Shown in pieces: positions 51,654 to 61,171 of a stretch of 64,000 bases of DNA; positions within the stretch are counted from its first letter, which is position 1; every line of letters starts with the position of its first letter. Both the position numbers and the translations under genes were made by a program. Source of the DNA: Nitrospira sp. GTDB lineage: Bacteria > Nitrospirota > Nitrospiria > Nitrospirales > Nitrospiraceae. The DNA lies in NCBI GenBank assembly GCA_029194665.1, contig JARFXO010000002.1, positions 248,001-312,000 on the forward strand, in the 5' to 3' direction. The notes below the pieces were generated by a model. That model was not told where the DNA came from and did no database searches. It was given only the letters and a program-made list of their open reading frames with translations.

Positions 51654-54074
51654 CTATGTTTGCTGCAATTTCGCCACCGTCACACCATCCCCGCCTTCGG
51701 CTCGATCTCCTGGGCGAAACTCGGCTACATAAGGCGACTCTTTGAGATACTCGCGCAGGACGGATTTGAGACGACCGGTTCCATGCCCATGGATGATGCG
51801 GAGGTACGGAGCGCCATGAAGAGTCGCCCGATCCAATGCCGCGACGACCTGATCGAGCGCCTCATCAGCCGCTTGCCCTCGCACGTCCACCACCGTCTGT
51901 TCGTCGAGTCCAAGCCCTCCACCAGTTGGAAACCGGCGGGCATTTTCCGACGGTGCAGCGGATACCTCGGAAGCCGATTCGCCCGCCAGACCGACGAGAT
52001 TCGAGACAGTCGCCAGTACTTCTCCTTCTCCAACTTTAACCCGCACGCGTTTCTTCCCTTGAGGCGTTTCCAATAAACTCCCCGTCATGCCCAAACCGGC
52101 TATTTCCACCGTATCGCCGATACCAAGTTGCTCAAGCGGAATCGACTTGCCGGCCGGAGCAAGCTCCTGCCTAGTTTGCGTCTCCAACTCATGCAACCGC
52201 TGTTTCGTCTCCTTGGCCTTGATGAGCTTCTGCTCGCGCTTCAAGGAGTCAACGGTGGCCTGCACTTCCGCCCGAGCCCGTTGAAACTGCTCGCCGATTT
52301 TCTTCTTGAGCCCTCGTCGAGCTTCCTGTTCCGTTTCCTGCAGTTGCGCCCGAAGGACTTGTGCTTCTCGGGCCGCTTGTTCGGCCTCTTGCCTGGCTCG
52401 CTGAGCCTTCTCGGTATCCTCAATCAGTTGGCGTTGCTTCCGCTGCAAATCAGCCATCAACTCATCGAGCCGTTGGCCATCGCGATGAAGTCGCTTCCGC
52501 GCCTCGCCCAATATACTTTCGTCCATACCGAGGCGGCCCGCGATCTCCAAGGCGGACGAGCCGCCTGGGATCCCGATGAATAATCGGTAGGTAGGCGCCA
52601 ACTGCTCCACGTCGAATTCCACGCTGGCATTCGCAAAGCCAGAGGTCGTCTGCGCGAGCTCTTTGAGCGCACCGTAATGCGTGGTCGCCACCACTTTCAT
52701 GTTCAATTCAGCTAGACGACAGAGCAGTGCCTCTGCCAAAGCCGCCCCTTCTTGCGGATCGGTTGAAGTCACCGGCTCATCGAGAAGCACAAGCGAGCGG
52801 GGCGCGGAGCAGTCGTTTGATGTCGGTCGGGCGGCCCTCTCGGAAAGAATCCGGATCATATGGGTCATGTGGGCGGAAAAACTGGACAGATCGCGGCTCA
52901 AGTCCTGTGCATCGCCGATATCGGCGTACAGGTCGATAAACAGCGCCATCTCGGAGTCCGGAGTACAGGGAAGATGCAGTCCGCCCCGCACCATGAGCGC
53001 AAACAATCCGACGATCTTGAGCGTGACAGTCTTTCCTCCCGTATTCGGCCCGGAGATCACCAGGACACGGATCGTTTCATCCAGGTGAAGGTCGTTCGCG
53101 ACAACCTGATCTTTCGCGATGAGCAGCAACGGATGCCGCGCCCGCTTGAGCATGATGCGGCCATCTTCATTCAATGCAACTGGGTTGCACTTCAACCGGC
53201 GACTCATCTCCGCCCTTGCTTTGATCACATCACATTCGGCCAACGCCCCCACCCCTTGGTCGATGTCTTCCGCTTTGGAGGCCACCAATCCGCTGAGTTC
53301 CCGCAAGATGCGATGCACCTCCCGCTCAATCCCCAGATCCGCCACCTTGATGGAATTGTTCAGTTCGACCAACTCCCGCGGCTCCAGAAAGATGGTTGCC
53401 CCGCTGGCCGACACATCGTGGACAATCCCGGGGATTCTTCCCCGCATATCCGCCTTCACCGGCACGACATAGCGTCCTTCTCGCTGGACAAAATACGACT
53501 CTTGAAGCACCTCTTCATAGCGTTTGGAATGGAGGATCTGCTCCAGACGCTGCCGCATCTCCTGTTTCAGCTCCTGAGCCTGGTGAGTCAGGCGTCGCAG
53601 ATCCGGCGAAGCCGTGTCTTTCATAGAGCCGTCGGATTGGATCGCGCCCTCGATAGCCCTCAAGATTCCGCGCAAACTTCTAGTGGTGCTGTGCAGCGGA
53701 GACAAGACGTGGGCCAGGGCTTGAGTCTCATCTTTATGAGACTCGGCGTATCGCTCCACCTCTGCCATGAGGGCGAACACAACCGCACAGTCTCGCAACT
53801 CACCGGCCTCAAGCGTTCCTCCCTTCCGGGATCGAGTCAGCTGCTCACGAATATCGGGAAATGACAGCGTAGGCATCGGATCACTCCCGTCCAGCAAACC
53901 GGCCATCTCGGTCGTCTCTTGTTGGCGCAGGCGAGCATCCGCCAGATCGCTCGATAAGGAAAGCGACCGGCACTGAGCAGCTCCGATCGTCGACTGTGCA
54001 TGTTGTGCGAGAAGGTCCAACAGCCGAGGCCACTCTAAGGCCTGTGCTGCATGTTCAGATAATGTCTCGTTCAC
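51654..54074 (-). CDS. mutS2: MutS2 endonuclease / ribosome-rescue ATPase
   Basis: 806 residues from GTG 54074 (AGGAGG upstream). Domains in order: core/clamp (EWPRLLDLLAQHAQSTIG; REGRYVVPVKADMRGRIPG), ABC-type ATPase with Walker A GPNTGGKT near 333-340 and Walker B SLVLLDEPVTSTDP, a coiled-coil linker (~520-620, rich in QRARQEAEQAAREAQ), KOW-like beta region and C-terminal Smr domain (VVDVRGQAADEALDQVVAAL; LRIIHGHGTGRLK). MutS2 suppresses homologous recombination and, in other bacteria, splits collided ribosomes. Divergent from gapA. Confidence 0.96.
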   Translation of the reverse strand: MNETLSEHAAQALEWPRLLDLLAQHAQSTIGAAQCRSLSLSSDLADARLRQQETTEMAGLLDGSDPMPTLSFPDIREQLTRSRKGGTLEAGELRDCAVVFALMAEVERYAESHKDETQALAHVLSPLHSTTRSLRGILRAIEGAIQSDGSMKDTASPDLRRLTHQAQELKQEMRQRLEQILHSKRYEEVLQESYFVQREGRYVVPVKADMRGRIPGIVHDVSASGATIFLEPRELVELNNSIKVADLGIEREVHRILRELSGLVASKAEDIDQGVGALAECDVIKARAEMSRRLKCNPVALNEDGRIMLKRARHPLLLIAKDQVVANDLHLDETIRVLVISGPNTGGKTVTLKIVGLFALMVRGGLHLPCTPDSEMALFIDLYADIGDAQDLSRDLSSFSAHMTHMIRILSERAARPTSNDCSAPRSLVLLDEPVTSTDPQEGAALAEALLCRLAELNMKVVATTHYGALKELAQTTSGFANASVEFDVEQLAPTYRLFIGIPGGSSALEIAGRLGMDESILGEARKRLHRDGQRLDELMADLQRKQRQLIEDTEKAQRARQEAEQAAREAQVLRAQLQETEQEARRGLKKKIGEQFQRARAEVQATVDSLKREQKLIKAKETKQRLHELETQTRQELAPAGKSIPLEQLGIGDTVEIAGLGMTGSLLETPQGKKRVRVKVGEGEVLATVSNLVGLAGESASEVSAAPSENARRFPTGGGLGLDEQTVVDVRGQAADEALDQVVAALDRATLHGAPYLRIIHGHGTGRLKSVLREYLKESPYVAEFRPGDRAEGGDGVTVAKLQQT

Positions 54075-54123
54075 GTGAGCCTCCTGGCCCGTCTGACTTC
54101 ATTTTGGACGCTAACCAAGTGTC

Positions 54124-55231
<1,108 letters not shown>

Positions 55232-55324
55232 TGACCGCGTTGGAGATATGATCGGGCAGGCTTCAAACGAATATAGCTCGCTCACTGAATTCACCGCGTC
55301 ATAGAACTCTCGGAGGAGCTACCC

Positions 55325-56524
55325 ATGAATTTGCACAAAAAAACGATCGACGATGTGCAACTTCGTGGCAAGCGGGTCATCATCCGCGCCGATTTCAACG
55401 TCCCGCTCGATGAATCGCTCCAGATTACCGATGACACCCGCATTCGCTCAACTCTGCCGACGATCAATCGCGTCGTCGACGAAGGAGCGAAGGTCATTCT
55501 CTGCTCTCACCTCGGTCGCCCGAAGGGTGCCTTCGACCCCAAATACAGCCTGGCGCCTGTTGCAAAACGATTGGGACGACTGCTCGGAAAGGACGTGATC
55601 TTCGCTCCGGACTGTATCGGCCCGGCCGTCGAGAAACTGGTGGCCAAGATGAAGGACGGGGATGTGCTCCTTCTGGAAAATCTGCGTTTTCACGCCGGCG
55701 AGGAAAAAAATGATGATGGCTTTGCCAAGGCCCTTGCTTCACTGGGCGATGTCTTCATCAATGATGCCTTCGGGGCGGCCCACCGGGCCCATGCCTCGAC
55801 CGTCGGTATCACCCACTATATAAAGGACGCGGCGGCCGGCGCGCTGCTCAAGAAGGAGATCGAGTATCTTGAAGGTGCTGTCGCCAATCCCGTTCGGCCG
55901 TTTGCCGCTATCCTCGGGGGAGCCAAGGTCTCGGGGAAAATCGGCGTCATCGAAAACCTGGGAAAGAAAGTCGATAAAGTGATCATCGGCGGCGGTATGG
56001 CGTTTACGTTCTTGAAAGCGAAAGGCATGGAGATCGGCAATTCACTCTGCGAAATGGACATGTTGGATTTTGCCAGAGGCATCGAAGACCATGCCCTCTC
56101 ACGCGGAGTCAAATTCTATTTGCCGGTCGATTGCGTCGTCGCGGCCAGCCGAGAGGTGGGCGCTGAAACCAAGATTGTTCCGGTACAGGAAATTCCCAAG
56201 GGTTGGTATGCCCTCGATATCGGACCGGCCTCCGTCAAACTGTTCAATGAGGCGGTCCAAAATGCAAAAACCATCCTGTGGAACGGACCGATGGGTGTGT
56301 TTGAAATCGACGCCTACGCCAGAGGCACCTTGGCCATGGCCCACGCAATCGCCGACGCCTACGCGCTCACGATCGTCGGCGGCGGTGAGACCTCATTGGC
56401 CGTTCATCGGGCCGGTGAATCTGAAAACATATCGTTCATCTCGACCGGGGGCGGCGCGGCCCTTGAATTACTGGAAGGCAAGACACTTCCCGGTCTCGCA
56501 GCGCTGCCTGATCGTCCAAACTGA
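55325..56524 (+). CDS. pgk: Phosphoglycerate kinase
   Basis: 399 residues; transfers phosphate between 1,3-bisphosphoglycerate and ADP in the cytoplasm. Conserved elements: VIIRADFNVPLDE with substrate-binding arginine and asparagine, HLGRPKG, LLLENLRFHAGEEKND, NDAFGAAHRAHAST, ILGGAKVSGKIGVI and C-terminal VGGGETSLAV. GGAGGAGCTACCC gives a strong binding site. It is 93 bp downstream of gapA in the same operon. Confidence 0.98.
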   Translation: MNLHKKTIDDVQLRGKRVIIRADFNVPLDESLQITDDTRIRSTLPTINRVVDEGAKVILCSHLGRPKGAFDPKYSLAPVAKRLGRLLGKDVIFAPDCIGPAVEKLVAKMKDGDVLLLENLRFHAGEEKNDDGFAKALASLGDVFINDAFGAAHRAHASTVGITHYIKDAAAGALLKKEIEYLEGAVANPVRPFAAILGGAKVSGKIGVIENLGKKVDKVIIGGGMAFTFLKAKGMEIGNSLCEMDMLDFARGIEDHALSRGVKFYLPVDCVVAASREVGAETKIVPVQEIPKGWYALDIGPASVKLFNEAVQNAKTILWNGPMGVFEIDAYARGTLAMAHAIADAYALTIVGGGETSLAVHRAGESENISFISTGGGAALELLEGKTLPGLAALPDRPN

Positions 56525-56563
56525 TCAAGATTCCTCAACGAAACCCAAGCTCCTGGAAGTACG

Positions 56564-57346
56564 GTGCGTACAGTCCTGATCGTCGGCAATTGGAAGATGA
56601 ACAAGACCGCGTCTGAAGCGGTGACCTTCGTTCAGGAGCTGAGCCAACGTCTGCCTGATACCTCCACAGGCGTTGAACTTGTCGTCGCCCCCCCTTTTAC
56701 TGCGCTGGAATCCGTTCGTATGGCGCTGGGCACCTCATCTCCGATTCAGCTCGGAGCGCAGGACATGTTTTGGGAGGACTATGGTGCCTACACAGGAGAA
56801 GTCTCCGCTCCGATGCTGAAAGACCTCGGTTGTCGCTACGTGATTCTGGGCCATTCGGAACGGCGAACACTCTTCGGCGAACAAAACGACAGTATCCAGA
56901 AGAAAATCCGAGCAGCGCTCAAACACGGTCTCCGTCCGATCCTCTGCATCGGGGAGTCGCTCACGCAGCGGGAGAACGGTTCGACCGACGACGTGGTCAC
57001 GCAACAACTGCGCGAGAGCTTATCCGGCTTTAGCAGCGAGGCACTGACCGATGTCACAATCGCCTATGAACCGATATGGGCCATCGGTACGGGCAAGTCG
57101 GCAACGACCGAGCAAGTCGTCGCCGCCCACCGGACTATTCGACGAGTCCTTGCCGCGATAGCTTCTCCCGCGATCAGCCAATGCACGAGGATCCTCTATG
57201 GGGGGAGCGTCACGCCCGCGAATATTGAATCGCTCCTTGCTTCAGACCAAATCGACGGCGCACTCATCGGCGGCGCTTGTCTCCAAGTCGAGTCCTTTGC
57301 TACAATTGCCAGGGTCGCATCAGCCCCACGATCAATAGGAGTTTGA
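56564..57346 (+). CDS. tpiA: Triose-phosphate isomerase
   Basis: 260 residues from GTG 56564. Catalytic residues of the TIM barrel are present: Lys in VGNWKMNK, His in ILGHSERR, Glu in IAYEPIWAIGTGK, and the phosphate-binding YGGSVTPAN loop. Interconverts dihydroxyacetone phosphate and glyceraldehyde 3-phosphate. Lies 39 bp after pgk and 9 bp before secG. Confidence 0.98.
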   Translation: MRTVLIVGNWKMNKTASEAVTFVQELSQRLPDTSTGVELVVAPPFTALESVRMALGTSSPIQLGAQDMFWEDYGAYTGEVSAPMLKDLGCRYVILGHSERRTLFGEQNDSIQKKIRAALKHGLRPILCIGESLTQRENGSTDDVVTQQLRESLSGFSSEALTDVTIAYEPIWAIGTGKSATTEQVVAAHRTIRRVLAAIASPAISQCTRILYGGSVTPANIESLLASDQIDGALIGGACLQVESFATIARVASAPRSIGV

Positions 57347-57355
57347 GATCACCCC

Positions 57356-57721
57356 ATGCTGTATACGCTGATTGTTATCGTCCATGTCTTTATCTGCTTT
57401 CTGATGATCGGGGCAATTCTTCTCCAATCAGGGAAAGGAGCGGAGATCGGCGCCGCGTTCGGCGGATCCAGTCAGACGGTGTTCGGAAGCCGTGGCCCCG
57501 CCAATTTTTTGAGCAAGCTGACGGTCATTGTGGCGGCGGTGTTCATGGCGACGTCGCTCAGTCTGGCGATTTTAGCGAAGCAACGAAACGTCTCTTCGAC
57601 CATCATCGATATGCAGTCCAAGAGCGCTCCAACAGCTCCAACAGCTCCACCGGCTGCCCCACCCACTCAATCTTCGGGGGATTCGCATCCTTCAGGAGAG
57701 ACTCCCGCGGCCGGACATTGA
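57356..57721 (+). CDS. secG: Preprotein translocase subunit SecG
   Basis: 121 residues with two membrane segments (LIVIVHVFICFLMIGAILLQ; LTVIVAAVFMATSLSLAIL) flanking the conserved cytoplasmic loop SGKGAEIGAAFGGSSQTVFG and SRGPANFLSK. The C-terminal ~40 residues are a Pro/Ala/Ser-rich tail (APTAPTAPPAAPPTQSS). SecG stimulates SecYE-mediated export. It closes the gapA operon, a common arrangement. Confidence 0.96.
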   Translation: MLYTLIVIVHVFICFLMIGAILLQSGKGAEIGAAFGGSSQTVFGSRGPANFLSKLTVIVAAVFMATSLSLAILAKQRNVSSTIIDMQSKSAPTAPTAPPAAPPTQSSGDSHPSGETPAAGH

Positions 57722-57829
57722 CCTGTTCTTCGTCAGGTCAGACCACGCCATAGTCACTTTCCATCCGTAAGCAAACGGATCACTTGCATCAGCGTTTTTG
57801 CGATGAGCGAATGTTGTGTGTCATATAGG

Positions 57830-58073
57830 TCAGAGGCCAGGCAGGGAATCCAGAGGCACAGCTCCCATTGAGAGAAGATTTTTATTGAGATCTGACCGGT
57901 GGGTATAGAGCGGCTTCCCCCAGTGAAGAACTTGACGACAAAGCGCTTCCGTCTTGCCGGCAGGTTCAGCATGGCTCACAAAAATGGCGGTCGCTAAGGC
58001 CGCGACAAGTTGGTTTCTTCGGTTTGCCAGCTCCTTTGCACGATTATCTGCAATGTCGCCGTCGCCTGATTTT
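57830..58073 (-). pseudogene. Remnant of a DprA/Smf-like gene
   Basis: Open minus-strand frame without a start: DIADNRAKELANRRNQLVAA, then IFVSHAEPAGKTEALCRQVL and HWGKPLYTHRSDLNKNLLSM. This resembles the C-terminal Rossmann half of DprA-like DNA-processing proteins (RNxLIAALADAVVVVxAxPxGKTExxxxxxxxxGKPLY). The N-terminal half is absent. After the stop at 57830 another frame continues to 57754 (ASDLYDTQHSLIAKTLMQVI), consistent with a further frameshift. It starts right after the DUF2283 stop. Confidence 0.5.
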
Positions 58074-58301
58074 TCACGGCTTATTCTTCACATATTCTTC
58101 CAACCGGCGTCCGACGCCGACAATTGTGAGCCCTACGACTTCCTTGGCCTGTTCGTCATATCGAACGACAACCCCTTCCCCGATATCAAGACCCACAGCG
58201 GCCTTCGGCTTGCCGAAGCTCAGGTAGAGCGTATCGGCGTCGTCATTGTAGTCCCAATCCAGAGGCACATCTTTTCGTTCGAACACCTTCACAGCTTCCA
58301 T
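58074..58301 (-). CDS. DUF2283 family protein
   Basis: 75 residues. The DUF2283 core WDYNDDADTLYLSFGKPKAA followed by IGEGVVVRYDEQAKEVVGLT and IVGVGRRLEEY is complete. The family is small and often found beside toxin-like or nuclease-like partners; its biochemical role is not established, though an antitoxin-like function has been suggested from such pairings. It overlaps the upstream gene (58289) by 13 bp. Confidence 0.85.
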   Translation of the reverse strand: MEAVKVFERKDVPLDWDYNDDADTLYLSFGKPKAAVGLDIGEGVVVRYDEQAKEVVGLTIVGVGRRLEEYVKNKP

Positions 58302-58570
58302 ATGATCCTCCTCCAGACGGCTGGACGACTTGTGAAATACGCGGTTACCACAAAACCATCACCATCGCTCAATTCTCGATACATGACAGCACAAGCTTTC
58401 TGGGACAGCGGCGTTTTCGGATACGACTTTACCGCAATCAGCGTCTCGCTGTCCCCTTCTTGAACGTAGTCCGGCTGATTCACTGTTTCCAGAATGCGGT
58501 CTTGTTGATCTGCCATTTCAGGATGGCGTGCGGCCAACGTATCGAACAACGGCTCCGATGAACAGAGCAA
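58289..58570 (-). CDS. Small DUF4258/PBECR-like protein paired with DUF2283
   Basis: 93 residues: LAARHPEMADQQDRILETVN, QPDYVQEGDSETLIAVKSY, and DGFVVTAYFTSRPAVWRRI. The HPEM...PDxV...DGFxVTAY layout is that of small alpha/beta proteins of the PBECR/DUF4258 kind, thought to be RNase-like. Overlap with DUF2283 suggests a two-gene toxin-antitoxin-type unit. The start is uncertain, since ATG 58570 has no obvious binding site. Activity is inferred only. Confidence 0.65.
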   Translation of the reverse strand: MLCSSEPLFDTLAARHPEMADQQDRILETVNQPDYVQEGDSETLIAVKSYPKTPLSQKACAVMYRELSDGDGFVVTAYFTSRPAVWRRIIWKL

Positions 58571-58647
58571 GATGTGACATCATCATTGCACATGTTGATG
58601 CCCACGGTGGAGGCGAAACATGCTCGCGCCCATCCCTCGTCGTCATC

Positions 58648-58920
58648 TCAATACACCTTGCTTAATACGTGCGGGAATTGTTCTTTCAGCCGCCGACAGG
58701 TCACGTTCTTCAGAATCCCCACCACTCTTGAGACCGCGTAAGTCGGTGGAATCACCCTGCGCAAATGGAAATGGTTTCGGTCTATCTCGATCTCCTTAAG
58801 AAACGACGCGGCGCGCAATTCCCGCACTTCCCGGAGCACCTTCTGTAAATATTCCGCCATCCTGGGCATGAGAATGTTCCACCGGTACTACGCTACCCCA
58901 GGCCACATGGTCCTAGATCT
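58648..58920 (-). pseudogene. IS200/IS605 TnpA transposase remnant
   Basis: Frame MPRMAEYLQKVLREVRELRA, ASFLKEIEIDRNHFHLRRVI and RVVGILKNVTCRRLKEQFPH resembles the middle of Y1 (TnpA) transposases; the HUH element is altered to HFHL. Upstream, HVAWG followed after a frame change by YRWNILMPRM gives the expected N-terminal continuation. The C-terminal catalytic tyrosine region is missing, so it is inactive. Confidence 0.65.
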
Positions 58921-59224
58921 TATTGACCACAGGCGCCTGTCGATGAAGTTCATCACCACACCAGGCAAGCTCCAGACGGCTCCCGGCTCCCTCTCCACCT
59001 TCCCAGAGGGGACCTCCCCCGTGTAGTTAGAAGAGTGGCGTTCTGATACGATGGTCTTGACTCAAGTCATAGAACAGTATTCCTGATTCGATCCCCGATT
59101 GCCGATACGAGTTAATAACATGATTTGGCAATGAGAAGATGTTTCTGTCTCGGCAAGGTAGCGCCATTCCAGGCCATGCCTGATTTCAAGAGCCTTCAAG
59201 CCTGCTGCAGTAGGTAGATAGATC
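58921..59224. other. Non-coding stretch before the HNH gene
   Basis: 304 bp without a supported ORF. It probably contains the promoter of the plus-strand HNH nuclease gene. Confidence 0.4.
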
Positions 59225-60024
59225 ATGAATAACACTTGGACGCGGGATCAGCTTTTGGTTGCTTTTAATTTATATTGCAAAATGCCTTTCTCAAAAACCA
59301 AAGCCAATAATCCTTCGGTGGTCCGCGTCGCGAGTCTAATTAATCGGTCGCCTGCATCTGTTGCTATGAAACTTGGGAATTTCGGTTCATTTGATCCTGC
59401 GTTGCAGAGTAAGGGGATTACAGGATTATCCAGAGCAAGTAGAGCTGATCGTGAAATTTGGGACGAGTTCAACCAAGATTGGGACAAACTTTCCATGGAG
59501 AGCGAGTTAGCAGCTGAGCGCCTCGGTGCAGGAATGGAGAGAAAGTCTGAGAGCAAGTTACAAGCTGAAAGTCCAGCCAGTCGAGAATCATCAGAATTGG
59601 AAGAAATTCTTGCAGGGCCAAGTGAGCCGGAACGTCTCGTTAAGGTGAGATTGCATCAGAAATTTTTCACGGAATCCGTTCTGGCTTCATATGGAAGTAC
59701 CCGTTGTGTTTGCTCCAATCCTGTTCCCGAGCTTCTCACTGCAGGACATATTGTTCCATGGTCCGCCAGAGAAGATCTTCGCGCCAATCCACGAAATGGT
59801 CTTTGCCTCTGTTGTCTTCATCACAATGCATTTGACTGTGGGTTATGGACCGTCAATGAGTCGTAGAAGTCCTATTGTCTTCCAAGTTAGTAGCGTATTT
59901 GCCAAACAAGACGCTGGAATCCAGCTTCGCGTTGTATTCTGGAACAATGATCCGGATGCCCGATAAATTCAGGCCAGAACAACACTTCTTGAAATACCAC
60001 CGCCAAAATCTTTTCAGAAAATAA
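59225..60024 (+). pseudogene. HNH endonuclease gene broken by a one-base frameshift
   Basis: The frame from ATG 59225 encodes 213 residues with an N-terminal helical region (TWTRDQLLVAFNLYCKMPFS, VVRVASLINRSPASVAMKLG) and an HNH-type core: STRCVCSNPVPELLTAGHIV, PWSAREDLRANPRNGLCLCC and LHHNAFDCGLWTV. It stops at 59866, but the missing C-terminus is present one base out of frame (VEVLLSSKLVAYLP ... KFRPEQHFLKYHRQNLFRK) down to 60024. A one-base loss near 59860-59863 explains this. The intact protein (~266 residues) is like putative restriction-type HNH nucleases. Sequence is AT-richer than neighbours. Confidence 0.8.
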
Positions 60025-60049
60025 AGCACCTTGCGCAAAAGGAGTCTCT

Positions 60050-60268
60050 ATGCCAACCAACGATGAAAGGGCAGAGCGTGGAAGGATGATCCTCGACTTT
60101 TATGCGGCCAAATTCGGAGATCCGTATGACGCGACTGCTAACCTGACTGATGTGCTAGCTGACCTTATGCATACAGCGTTTAGAGAACATGATCTTGGAC
60201 TCAAATTCCACGAGAGATTGAATGCGGCGATGATGCATTTCGAGGAAGAGACGGTGGAGGAAGGTTAG
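60050..60268 (+). CDS. Small protein of unknown function after HNH gene
   Basis: 72 residues, predicted helical and acidic (ERGRMILDFYAAKFGDPYDA, LTDVLADLMHTAFREHDLGL). A good AAAGGAG site lies before the ATG, 26 bp after the HNH gene, so it may be its co-transcribed partner. No family is recognised. Confidence 0.6.
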   Translation: MPTNDERAERGRMILDFYAAKFGDPYDATANLTDVLADLMHTAFREHDLGLKFHERLNAAMMHFEEETVEEG

Positions 60269-60437
60269 ATTTCTCATTCCTAATGCAACCTGCCATCAAG
60301 CTAATCTAAATATCAGTTACAAGCGTCAGACATGAGTACGGACTTATGTATTATCAGTGTCTGTGTTGGAGATGTGGCTGAAGTGGAATTGCGGCCCGAC
60401 ACCCTATTCGCGTCGCCATAAAAAATGAATCTATTGA

Positions 60438-60659
60438 CTACAGACTGTTGAATGCTTCTACGGTGAGACGAGCTTGGCGGATCAACTTACGCAGCAATCC
60501 AGGGCCCAACTCGTCATGTTGGGGAATAGAAAGGGTGTACTCATAACCGGATTTCACCAGCATCGCATGAGAGCCTCGTTGTCGCACGACGCTCCAACCT
60601 GCTCGTTGAAACTTCCGTATAGCGTCGGACCCTGAACACAACCGGAGGCGTTGCGCCAT
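60438..60659 (-). CDS. hicA: HicA-family toxin
   Basis: 73 residues with the dsRNA-binding-like HicA fold: SGSDAIRKFQRAGWSVVRQR and GSHAMLVKSG, with the catalytic His in GSHAML, then LSIPQHDELGPGLLRKLIRQ. HicA cleaves mRNA/tmRNA. It starts within the HicB stop (TGATG), so antitoxin is translated first; in many loci the order is the reverse. Confidence 0.92.
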   Translation of the reverse strand: MAQRLRLCSGSDAIRKFQRAGWSVVRQRGSHAMLVKSGYEYTLSIPQHDELGPGLLRKLIRQARLTVEAFNSL

Positions 60660-60859
60660 CAGACCACAACCTCAACCGTCCGTTCTGCATCCACCACATG
60701 CTTGGCCTCCATCACCTCAAGCCAGCCTTCGATGGCTTCTTTCACGTTGGCGATGGCCTCGTCGTGCGTTTTCCCTTGCGACAGACACCCAGGCAACGCA
60801 GGCACCTCGGCGACAAAATAACCTGCCTCATCCTGCTCCACAATCACGTGCAATCTCAT
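60659..60859 (-). CDS. hicB: HicB-family antitoxin
   Basis: 66 residues: LHVIVEQDEAGYFVAEVPAL, PGCLSQGKTHDEAIANVKEA and IEGWLEVMEA make up the partial RNase H-like HicB fold. No C-terminal DNA-binding domain is present, so autoregulation would need the complex or is absent. Gene order is antitoxin then toxin. Confidence 0.92.
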   Translation of the reverse strand: MRLHVIVEQDEAGYFVAEVPALPGCLSQGKTHDEAIANVKEAIEGWLEVMEAKHVVDAERTVEVVV

Positions 60860-61171
60860 GCCTCACTCTCCTTCCTCACCGGAACTCTTGAGCTATTATC
60901 GTGAAGACCCTCATCATGGTCAAGCAAACCACTTGATGTCTTGCTCTGCCTGCCGTCAACAACCTTTCCGAAATAGCGGAGCCCTACCCAGATGCGGCAC
61001 AACCACTGATCTCGGAATCACACGGCACAAGTTATACACATGCCCCATCAGCACCGAGCCGATCGCACGGAGGCCTCATGGCGATCCTAGCCTCGGCCCG
61101 ATGTCGGGCCAATGCGTCCTTCGCAACGGCATCTCGGGGGATGCGGTAGAAGCGCTCAGGAATGATGTGGG
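60860..61171. other. Intergenic region between ilvE and hicBA
   Basis: 312 bp without a supported ORF. GGCCCGATGTCGGGCC (61095-61110) is a perfect inverted repeat without a T-run. GGAATGATGTGGGCT (61159-61173) immediately downstream of the ilvE stop matches the end of the palindromic elements at 24530 and 25841, but no partner end is visible here. Confidence 0.5.

Noticed and set aside
52860..53864. 334-codon plus-strand frame within mutS2
   Set aside because: Antisense shadow of the conserved MutS2 ATPase domain.
57722..57750. Rho-independent terminator after secG (GACCTG with CAGGTC)
   Set aside because: The stem is only six pairs and no T-run follows.
60280..60437. A third copy of the gene-end duplication pattern next to HicBA/ilvE
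   Set aside because: I looked for a copy of the ilvE 3' end downstream of hicA and found none, so HicBA does not share the ribE and catalase-like layout.
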